Of a stretch of DNA of 64,000 bases, positions 23,015 through 33,400 are shown piece by piece. The stretch is from Bradysia coprophila. Taxonomy: Eukaryota; Arthropoda; Insecta; Diptera; Sciaridae. A model generated the notes under the pieces. It was not told the origin of the DNA. It worked only from the letters and a program-made list of their open reading frames with translations, and made no database searches. Made by a program: the position numbers and the translations under genes. Within the stretch, counting starts at the first letter, position 1, and every line of letters starts with the position of its first letter. The stretch lies in contig NW_023503972.1 in assembly GCF_014529535.1 (NCBI RefSeq), positions 5,208,001 to 5,272,000 on the forward strand, read 5' to 3'.

Positions 23015-23893
23015 TTGGTAGATAAATAACTATTATTCAACGAAGGGCGAACGAAATGTGTTACCGTTTACGATTCGTGACGAAACGTTTTACCGTTTAC
23101 AATCATAATGCGGACGAACAACAGGACAAAACAATGCTGATTTCGGCGTATCACGCCATCATCAGTGCACCTATGTCTTGCGATGACTATGTGCATATCA
23201 GCACGACACAAACTGAAGTGAGCAATCACTTCAATTGTACGAGCATTATATACACTTTTTCGTCATTTGTTAAAACTTTTTGTTCTCTTTATTTAAATAT
23301 GCGAAAAAAAAGGCTGCTCACAATGATGCAGCCCGTAAAAAAACGATCTTTTCAAAAATCAAAACTCTTTGTTTTGTTTTTGTGCTATATCTCTCACATA
23401 CAGCATTTGTGGATCTCTCACATCCGACAATTTGTTTTCCGGTAATTTTAGTGACAATAAATAAATTGTTACTAAAACCGCGCAGAGTATGGCAGCCGTG
23501 GCGCCACCCACAGCTGCGATGCCAAACTTCAAAAAGCATCGATACAATTATTAATAAAATTGTTGTATTGCTTGGTCAGTAATTCAACATTGACAAAGTA
23601 AAACGTTTCGTCACGAATCGTAAACGGTAACACGTTTCGTTCGCCCTTCGTTGAATAAAAGAAATTTTTTCAACAATTTTGGTCAAGTCAAAGCAATACA
23701 ACACTTTGTCAACGTTTTCTAAAGTAAACGGGTTGATCCAGATCGGATGATTACACTCCCTTGTTAGGCAAGTGCAGAGAGCAAAAGAGAATAAGCTATC
23801 CAATCAAACAACCCCATTTACCTTACAGAGCAGAGTGTTTGAGCCAATATCTTAAAACCGTACGTAGTTTAATAGTAATTCGTCATTATTAAA

Positions 23894-26554
23894 TTAGCGA
23901 GACACGAAGTGCTGTGTATTTCGTACGATAGTTTTCGTAGTTAATTCACAAATGAAAATGACAATCGACAAAATGTGGCTTACAAATAGAACTAACAGCG
24001 CTCCGATGATGCTGGAAACCTTGAGGGCAACCGGTTCGTTGTTTTCCATCGGATGATCGTAAAAAAATTTGTTCAACCCAGATTTATCTCGATAGACGGT
24101 CATGAACCAGTACTGTGTGATGCCGTGCTCCTGAAACCTGAATAATTCAATAAAGGCAACTAAGAATGTAATTGGTGACAAAACGTTAGGCAAACTAACT
24201 GTAACGCATAATGGCTGAACAGTTCTTTGTACGGTGAAAACTTCTGAAGCGCAAACACGGTGTAATAGTTGAAAATGCAAGCTTTCTTCATCACTCGATA
24301 TGACGAAAGAAACTGTAGTCGATCACCCCATTCGTAGAACACCAAATATTTTTGTTCGGAAATGCCCGCAAACATTCCAAATTTTCCACTCATCCAGCCA
24401 GTTTCAGCATCGTTGTGATTGGCAAAGGCAACAATTCTTCGATCGAGCTCATGATGTGCTGAGTTTGATGATGAATTCAAGGAGGAATGTATGTCACTAT
24501 ATGCTCGCGTATTTTCTGATCCCCACCACATGTCTAAAAGAAAAGTCCAATCACTGATCTGATGGCTACTGATTTGAGAGAGCCACTTTACCACTTTCGA
24601 TAAAATCTTCAACTGTATGGATAACCTTTGCATAGCCAGGCTTTGACAAGCGAGAAGTATAAATGGTTACGTAACTTATACCGATCGATAAGCAGCCAAT
24701 TATCCAGCTAAATTGTCGGCAATCGAACAAATGTTTGAAATGCTTTTGAATATAACGAAAAGTTTCAGAATTCACACAATTTTTGTGTTACCTCAGCAAC
24801 AGAATTTTGATCGAAGTTTTTTGTGCCCGAAGAACATCAACACCGTGCGATGTTGCAATATTCATCATCTCCAACAACGATCTACTCAAGTCTACGTACA
24901 CAGTTCGGTTCACAATGCCCATCATCGCACTGATCCACAATAATAGTCCTGTAGCAAAAAAGAGCACAGCAAACGTGAGCCAAACATCGCCACTGAACGT
25001 TGTATAAATGGCTGTTATTTCACTCAAACGTTTCGGCATCGGTACGATTAAAGTATTGCATGCGTGACTGTAATACGATGACACGTCGTATTGATCCTTA
25101 AAAACGGACACCCAAATCGAACACATTGCTAGGTCCGACGTGTGATTCTGTAAATCGTCAAACATTGTTTTCCACGGCGATATGCCAGTTCTCCATTCGT
25201 CTCGTAATATGTGCTTGATTTTCCAGTTTTTTGTCACTTCCCTGACTATGCGATAGTCGATGCCATCGAATCTGAAAAATGTGAACCTTGTTTACTGGCT
25301 GCGTGGCTTTGCATAATCGTCTATCACCCTAACAGTACAGTCTTTCAAGCATAATTGTTTTTATTGTTATTTGGACTCGTGTAACTGTATGAGAGGATGC
25401 AGACGCCACACATGTCGAATCAAAGACTTCAGAAACTCTAAAATCGATACTCTATAACTTCACATCGAGCTGAGTTACGGACGTTGAAGTCAGGTCCGAA
25501 CTATGAGAGGATCGGGTAAATCTCGATGCGCCCTTTGGCTCTCGGCGCATCAACGTCTCAAGAACAGAAAATTTTATCTTAAAGAGTGCTGTCGGCAGAA
25601 CCTTCTTTGGGTAACCACTTTTTGGCCCTGGCTCTCACTGCACACAGACATGATTCATTACTTGGGCTTCAAAAATAGCTCACTTAATTGTTTGGACTCT
25701 GTTATTTCGAGTAGGGAGACTCGCCCTTTCCTTCGGTTCGGGCTGAACAAAGCTCGACTTCGTCAAAATAGAAATGTCCAAAGAAGGATAAATTGAATCT
25801 AGTACTTCTTCCATAACTCAAATCACCTTAAATTTTCCTCGTCAGCGTAGATGACGTAAGGGGAGCAATTGAAGAAACTGAGTCGCAACTCATTCTCCTT
25901 ATTGTCCCTATTCACAATCGGATGAATCAAATTCGATTCTACATTTCCATTGGCTACAATTTTTTGCGATAAAAAATCTCGCAACTTAATTTTTCTTGAG
26001 ACGGCATCCACTTCGTAAACATAACCGAACAGAGCATTTTCGTTGAAAAATTTGGATAATTCATTAAACATGTTGGACGGTTGAAATTCAACATTTTCAT
26101 CAACCAAAATGAAATACAATTTGCTGTACGGCATAAACGTTAGCGATGCAGCATCATTCTTTGCACCATTCAACACAGCTTGCAACGAGAACCAATCTTT
26201 CAGCACAAACAAGAAATTCTCGCAAAATTTGGTCGAATTTTTGTACATCGCGTTCGACGACGATTCTTCCTCGTGAATATTGCGACTCGACAGCCATTGC
26301 AGGGATCTTATGTAGAACGTTACATTTTCAGAATTTTCCACTATCCTTTTATTGCACTCAATCGAATTCAACTCATAACCGAAAACAAACTGGACACATC
26401 GCTGAGTGCTAAGGAAATCCATCGAAGACAAAATGAAATCGCAATTAGAGTCAAATGAATCGTTATTGTTGTTAACTGCGGTTAGTCGGGATGCAAGTGT
26501 GTACATAATTGACGATTGTACAAAGAACAAAGTGATTGCCAGTTTGTAGTTCAT
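23894..26554 (-). CDS. Divergent ionotropic receptor (IR), five exons, 633 aa
   Basis: Minus-strand exons are 26554-25827, 25271-24792, 24707-24592, 24533-24200 and 24137-23894. Phases match throughout and the frame ends in TAA. The start is the ATG of MNYKLAITLFFVQSSIMYTL, a signal peptide. After a variable N-terminal region comes the S1 ligand lobe (FDGIDYRIVREVT through SHACNTLIVPMP), TM1 (FAVLFFATGLLLWISAMMG), a pore loop, TM2 (SWIIGCLSIGISYVTIYTS), S2 (VIHTVEDFIES through YWFMTVYRD) and TM3 (IIGALLVLFVSHILSIVIFI). The S1 position usually Arg in glutamate receptors reads SVFKDQ, i.e. Lys. IRs are ligand-gated cation channels on chemosensory dendrites; a divergent, probably gustatory member is inferred. 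Intron 1 (555 bp) is much longer than the others and carries unclassified, GC-richer DNA. Confidence 0.88.
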
Positions 26555-28390
26555 CGTTTTTGTACTGGACACGACTTATTGAGCAGGAGAACCAAATGTG
26601 TTTAATTCAAATTGTCGACTAAAGGCTAAGTGATAAGTGGAAAGAAAATTCATATAACTTAGTACAGAAGTTTCTAATGTTATAGTTGGTGCACCACACC
26701 AACTTTCGTGAGAAATATATTATTAACTGTGGTTATAGCATACTCGGGTTTATACGTCGACACTCACATCAATTTATCGAACAATTTTATTCACTTCAAT
26801 GCTTTTCGAATGATTGAATTGAATCAGTGTCAGACCCAGACTGGCTACCAAAAGGCGATCTGCTTAAAAGGCGTATAAACTGAGTAAAGGACGCAAATTC
26901 TACTCGGAAGAGGCGTCACTATTGAAATTTTGAGTAAAAATGGTGAAGAGCAAATCGAGATTTACCCGATTAGTCTATATGACCAGTACGGGCCTGATCA
27001 GTGTAGGATAACAGTGTAGAATAGCACTGATGAAAAACATACAAGACATTAAAAACTGCGTTGCAGTCAGACTGTCCCGATAGCAGTCATGGTACCAGTG
27101 TTAGACGGTCTAAAAAAAACTTAACAGCGACTGAAACTAGTATACATATAAAATACATGTAAATTACTGAGTTATGCTCAAAATGACTGTTACTGGTACG
27201 CTGATATAAGTCAATGTTCTGTCTCTTTCACTTGCAAATCTTTAACACCCCACGAGAAGTTTGTTCATAGCTCGGTGAAAGTGTTTTTTTTTTGTGCGAG
27301 TCTGCATGCAACCCTTGCCTTCAGCTCTTTCCGCTTGTTATAGTAGATTACATATTTGTGCGGAAAATCGTTGTTTTGAAGAGTGTGGAGTTTGTATGCT
27401 GAGCCGAAAGCGAAGTTTACAACCACACGAGTCAAAACAACGATTTCCGCAGAATTATATAAGTTATTTTACCTCTTAAGTGCGGCGAAAGTGAATTTTT
27501 CTTTTGCGCCCTGCGAAAAATGAATTTTTGCAGCACATAGGAGGTAAAAACTATTACGTTAACTTACGACTTGCTGTTGCACTCGTATGGTGTAATATCC
27601 ACAAGATGTAAATGTGTGACTTAAAACCCTGCATCATTAAGTTAATATTATAAGCTTTCTTTGTGTAAACCCGCTAATGTTTATGTTTGTGACACTAAAA
27701 TAACTATCATTTTAGACCCTGGCTATTACGCTACAACTATAATAATGGCTGTATACAGTGTTCCCACCAATGTTATACGTAAACAAAAACAATGAAGTAA
27801 ACAAATATTTTAATATTAATTAAGTGACATCGGCCATAGGTTCAAGAAAACGGCAAACAATGCAAATTGAAGATCGAGAAATGAAAATCAAAATTTTCAG
27901 TCCAATGAAAACACAAATGATTGAACAACTCCCGTTCTGTGATTCAAATTTAGCAACAAATGCGTGTGTGGATGATTTTGTCAGGCGGTTAACTATATTA
28001 TGAACTATTTTGTATTTCGCTTTGCTGCTATATCTGCTACATATAGCATTGTTGGACTTACAACCCGTATGTCAACCAAATTAATTAAATAAATGTCAAA
28101 ACATTTCTATTTGTTGTATTGCTGGTCTGGTAATATTAAATTCCTAAGCGGTTGTATTGCTTTGTTCCGACCAATGTTGGAACATTTTTTATTTCAACGT
28201 AAAACATAGCTAACGCCGACCCGTACGAAACACCTATTCGTATCAAAAGCCTTTAATGTGAAACTCTTCATTTCTCTTACTTCATTTTCTTCTCTGCTGA
28301 AAAACTATTCTCCCTTTAAAATCACTTACATTATCCACTCTTTGCCTTGTTATCATATACAACTAAATTGCCGGAGGCAATATAGACAGC
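26555..28390. other. Intergenic DNA with hairpins, no gene
   Basis: The IR promoter region lies at the left end. A hairpin at 27359-27452 pairs TGCGGAAAATCGTTGTTTTG with CAAAACAACGATTTCCGCA around a loop containing gagccgaaagcgaagt. About 28000-28230 resembles the compound foldback family at 22336-23720. I see no exon set. Confidence 0.55.
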
Positions 28391-29432
28391 CCCGTACGAA
28401 GACAAATTTCATAAATTCCTATTTAAACAGCTATATACCGCTATATTTAACTATATTTCACTATAAATAAACATTTCACAGATAAATATATGCTATTATA
28501 TAGCTCTATATGCCTGTATATAGCTCAATATAGCTGTATATAGGTATATATAGATGTCCGTATATGGAATCCCTGAAACCCCACACACATAACAAATTAT
28601 TTCCATGTTAACAGAAACTCTCTAAGTATCATTTTTCCCAAGATATTTCTATTTTACTAAAATTCAATATGGCCGCCGGCAGCCATTTTGTTAGGAGACC
28701 GGAAATAGTACTGACGCTTTACATTCGTTAATACCTTTCAAACAAAAAAAAATTCATGAAATTCGTTCAAAATTTACTCGAGATATTGTCAAAATACACC
28801 ACGTTCACTGTACTTCCGAGTAGCCAGATAAGAGCTCACTCCAAGAGACCTAGCTCACGCTCCGGAGAACATAATTTCATAAATTTTTTTTCCCTGATTG
28901 GTACGGTCAATACCTATCTAATAAAGCTAAAACGAACGAAATATGTTCAAATTTGGCCGACCTACAAGCAAAAACTGCTTGCCGCCCTGTGCCTGTTCCA
29001 CACCAAGGGGTCTAACTCACGAGTCGGTCATCCGATTTCCATAAACTTTTTTTTTGTCGATCGGTATTGTAAATACCTTTTTTTTGACGTATCACTTACA
29101 AGTTTAACGTTTAAATGTCCGGAGATATCTTCGAAAAACCGTAAAGCACTTATTGGGCCACAGCTCGGGAGGGGTCGATCCAAAATCACTCATCTTCGAA
29201 CTTAGCCTGTCTTTTGACATTACCAAACGGGAAAAAGAAGAATTTTCAAAATCGGATGCGTTTTACTCAAGTTATCGTGCAGACAGACGGACAGACGGAC
29301 AGACGGACATTTTTTTTTCGCGGGTTTGGCATCTCTAGACAACCACAATAGGTTTCCCCTTACTCAGGGAGTCCAATTCGACGTGTTACAAACGTATGCG
29401 TAAACCCATAAGACCCCAGTACTTCGTACGGG
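28391..29432. mobile_element. 1.04-kb repeat with CCCGTACGAAG ends and (ACAGACGG)n
   Basis: The left CCCGTACGAAG (28391) and right CTTCGTACGGG (29422-29432) are inverted. The interior contains atatggccgccggcagccat, a block ggagatatcttcgaaaaacc and a short gacagacggacagacggaca tract at about 29280-29308. A fragment of the same family, inverted, lies at 49318-49420. No transposase was recognised. The class is unknown to me. Confidence 0.6.
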
Positions 29433-30176
29433 TCTAAAAATGAAACGTGTGAAAAAATGACATTTATCCCAATCTTCTGATCGATCATCTTCCACTGTTT
29501 CGTCATCGGAATCCGTTTGTGCGTCGGCTTCGTCTTCTGACCGTTCATCGTACACTCTTTCGTCATCGGAATCCGTTTGTGCTTCGGCTTCGTCTTCTGA
29601 CTGTTCATCAGTGGACGATGATGATGACGTTTCGTCATCGGAATCCGTTTGTCCGTCGGCTTCGTCTTCTGATCGATCAACGACCATGGTTTCGTCATTT
29701 GATTCCGTTCGTGCTTCGGCGTCGTCTTCTGATGGATCAACGACCATGGTTTCGGCATTTGATTCCGTTGCATCAATACATTCATCGCCGACCACTATGT
29801 CGTGATTCGTGTTCGATAGTCGTTCGGATTGTGTTTCTCGTCTGTTTTAATTACATTCATGAGCCAGACTCACTCCATCTTCTTGTGCAGGATTTTTGGA
29901 TTACGACAAATTTTGACTCTTAATATCACTACCTGTTACAAAATCACTTTCTCTTACGTTTTGTTCATCTTCGAACTTTTTGACTGACTGGATGCCATTG
30001 ATAATTTCGACACTTGTCTCCAAAGGACCTTCTGAATTTTGTGAATTTTCCTATTCCAAATATATTAGCGACCCTAGTGCGCGGAACTTTAAATGTTCTA
30101 AGCCGAAACAGACCAATGTTGGTTGAATACTAACCTGAGTTGTTGCTGGGAATGACTTGCTATTTTGGTTTTGTTC
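29364..30176 (-). CDS. Acidic Ser/Asp/Glu-repeat protein, 5' incomplete, 221 aa visible
   Basis: Minus-strand exons are 30176(or beyond)-30135, 30050-29905 and 29841-29364, joined GT-AG with matching phases. The second exon reads QNSEGPLETSVEIINGIQSV and continues in frame. The last exon encodes about six repeats of a 20-26-residue acidic unit around DETMVVDRSEDEADGQTDSD, with a Ser run (SSSSS). No start codon was found; it lies in an exon I cannot place, or the gene is decayed. The final 23 residues (RPVRSTGVLWVYAYV onward) and the stop come from the transposon-like repeat at 28391-29432. I do not recognise the family. It is on the NCBP1 strand and begins about 260 bp after the NCBP1 stop. 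Confidence 0.5.
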
Positions 30177-30216
30177 TTGTTTTCATGAAAATTCACGGGC
30201 ATTCAAAAAAAACTAT

Positions 30217-30222
30217 TTTATT
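30217..30222 (-). terminator. Poly(A) signal AATAAA of NCBP1
   Basis: AATAAA on the minus strand, about 213 nt after the NCBP1 stop codon (30437-30435). Confidence 0.5.
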
Positions 30223-30434
30223 CATTTCCTTCACACCATTAGCAATGGTGTGACCATGTAGAGAAATAGAAGTTTTGTTTTACAAATTCTGGGCTTTTCA
30301 AATGTTTTCCAATTTTGTGAATATTTACTTTAATCCTTGGCTACGCTAGCCTAGTACATAGTTAAGTTCGATGTAACTTTAACAAGTCATACCGCAAAGT
30401 GAGTCCAATAATAATTTGTTAGCGAATCAGGATC

Positions 30435-33400
30435 TTATGCGCGTAAGGCAACAAACTGTAGGAAAACATCCAAAATGTGCGAATCCAAATCAGATGTGAA
30501 CAGCAGAGTTTCCAATGTGCTGCTGTATTTTTGCACCTGCTCATGATGCTGTGAAAATAAAACGAAAAAAAATTGGCATTGACATTCAGACACTAGGCAA
30601 ATCAGTTCTTACCATCAGAAACACTTGCTGTAATCGTCCGATCGTCCAGCGATACCAATCCGTATCAAAGTCTCGTCCATCCGTGTCGCATCGCACTAGA
30701 TGTTCCGATAAGATCATGATGAATCGTTGGAATACGATCAAAAAGAGCCGCTTCTGATCCACATTGGCTGCTTCCAGTTTCTCTTCCATTTTCTCGACCA
30801 TCTGCATGGACGAAGAATTATTTGATTAGCAAAAACAAAAATCAGAACGGAAATCCCGATGGAGACACACCTCTTCGGTTGGCTTGTCAGCTGATTCAAC
30901 CTTCTTTCGCTTGGTTATCCCTTCATCTTCCGAATCGCTGGATGATGTATCGGCCCGTGACAGTTTCTCCTTGGCTTCGTTCAGTTCACTCCCTGAAAAT
31001 TTGAATTGGATTTTCGTTAAATTCATCGCTATATACCTGAGCGCCTCGACACCACGTGACCCGACGACCTACCCAATTTGATGACATGTTTGTTCATTTT
31101 CTTGATCGTCAAGTGGAGTATCTCCCACAAATACATTTTGGTGAACTCGCTGTTCATTTCTTTGGAAAAGATCCATGTCGCAACGGCCGAACATTCAACG
31201 ATTTGCGTTTTCAGCAGTTTATCAATCAACACACACAACATCTGCTGATGTGTGTGCCATAACTCAAACAAATTGTGTAAAATACAAATTTGTGCCTCTT
31301 CCGTTTGAGCCAAATGCTGTAAGTGGAAACAAACATATGTAAACGAAATGACCTCACTTGAAATCGAACACATTTCGTGTAACATGCTCTAACTACACCA
31401 ACTACAAGTGCACAGTCAATTTAACCAACGCACCTTGAACACAGAGTGAAATTTCGAAATCGCCGCAAAACTGTGCGAGAAACTTTTCGAGCCCAAGTTC
31501 AGCAGTGTCTGAACGAATACATCGATTTTCAGTGGATTGAACTGGGAATCGGTCATGTCACTGTCCATTTCTTCGGGATTCTGTAGATCTTTCAGCACAT
31601 TGATTGCCTCCTCGATTGTACACTTTTGTCGAATGGCCATGACCAATTGATGGGCGGTTGCCGTTCCCGGTAGAGAAGCTGTAATTTGAAAAATAAACAA
31701 AATTTTGTTTTAAACGATTCACAGACCTCTGCGCAAGAATATTGCTAAACACAAAATTTTGTTAATGCTTTTATAATTTCACACATTGAATGTGTGCTCT
31801 CAGCTTAGCAGAGGAAGTGGCAATTTTGATTTTTGAATATTTTTCTTGCGATTATGAGCAGCAGTTATTTGATTGTGAAATTCCTTTATGCGAAGAAATG
31901 ATAGACGTTTTGGTTACACCTTGTTCATTATGTTTCTGATTAAATACATTTGCCATTATATTGTATGAACAGAAACAGACGAAAGTGATTGTTAGAAATA
32001 GTAGAGCTCAGCCTGCATCTATAACATTTAAAAAATTCATAACAAAAACATCGAAATGGACTCCAAGAATCATTTGGTCTTTCAATAAAGATTTAAGATA
32101 ACTTCGTATATGTGTATGGTGCTGCGGGAAAGTGTGACAAAAAATCTTAAAATAGCGACAGCTCACATTTTATTACAAATTGCATTAGAGCCACATCAAG
32201 GGTGTGACACTATTCACGCTATTCACATATATTTTTTGTCGTAGTGTCTGGGGGTCGCCTCGACCCAATAGCGCTGTGTGTTAGGCTGCAGACTCACAAT
32301 GATTTATTGTTGGAGGAAATGGTACTTCTCATAGTGGTAAGTTCTACCTCATTGAAGACTGACCGATTGATAGAAAATTTCAATATTTTGTCCTAATCAC
32401 GGTGAGCTTGAATTTTTTTTTATTTGACCTCTCGTGGACATGAAATGTTTTTAGTGGTTTTTGTAGAGGGCGGCAGCACGAGTAGGAATAACATAACAAG
32501 AAAATATTTCGATGGGAAAATTTTTAACTAGATCGATTTTTCGTTTTTCTGTGCCCTGCAGGAAGCTTCGAAAATTGTTTGGACCCTACTGGTGACTTGT
32601 TTGATCACAAAAATATAGTTACTGTTTAGCCTGAGGTCTAGGCTTTACAGCGATACCAATCATGACATTCATGACTACCAAGAAACATCTTTTATGAAGG
32701 AAAGTCATTCTACTATGTTGATGTGAATATTAAAGGCTGTATCATACGTGGATTACTTATATTTTCTCTTAAAAAGTATTTTTAGTTAATTAACATAATG
32801 TAAGGGGTTAATAAAAGGTTAAAGGATGAGCTTGGATTTCATTCTGACAAAATCTTTGTTGGTACACCTAGAGGTGTGCGCCGATCTTAAAATAGTCGGC
32901 GGCGGTGCGCCGACTGGTAAGGAATCGGCGGCGGCGCGCCGGGAGAAATTTATAGTCGGCGGCGGTGCGCCGATCGGCGCGCCGATAAATTTACAAAAAA
33001 ATCTAAATTTTTCGAAAATAATGCAAAAACACTGAATTCTTACTGTCTTGCGATCTGAAGTATCAACCACTTATACAAGGGGAATCAACTGAGACGTATC
33101 TCACCTTTTATATTTTGAATGTACAATAACTGACCTATTATTTTAAAAACATCTAATTTAATGAATCCAAGAATGATTAGTGAGTTTGCGTAAATGACAT
33201 ATAAGTTAACTTATCAGTTGGAAATTTTAAGTCACATCTTCATACTAGATGTTCTGCAGGTTTCTTATTTCCAACTATAATGTATGCCATTTACGCAAAC
33301 TCACTACTATTATCTTTCAATTTATGCAATACCCGTTCCTGTTGCCTTTAGTCAACGCATTTCTGTTATGTGATGCTACGATGGGTTTATTCGAAGTAGC

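Larger units (their letters stand above)
22336..23720. mobile_element. Compound foldback element with interrupted inverted arms
   Basis: 23034-23092 (ttattcaacgaagggcgaac, then gaaatgtgttaccgtttacg) is inverted at 23599-23658. The adjoining block gttgtattgctttgacttga then ccaaaattgttgaaaaaatt (22371-22415) is inverted at 23660-23705. The block gttgtattgcttggtcagta plus attcaacattgacaaag is present directly at 22336 and 23564. The left arm is split by about 600 bp (22417-23030) containing a tRNA-like piece and a second foldback. Related sequence occurs near 28000-28220. Confidence 0.6.

Noticed and set aside
25503..25796. 97-codon frame on + in IR intron 1
   Set aside because: No recognisable domain, opposite strand to the IR, and inside a clean GT-AG intron.
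29519..29923. Arg/His-rich frame on the + strand
   Set aside because: It is the antisense of the acidic tandem repeats; the repeat periodicity alone keeps it open.
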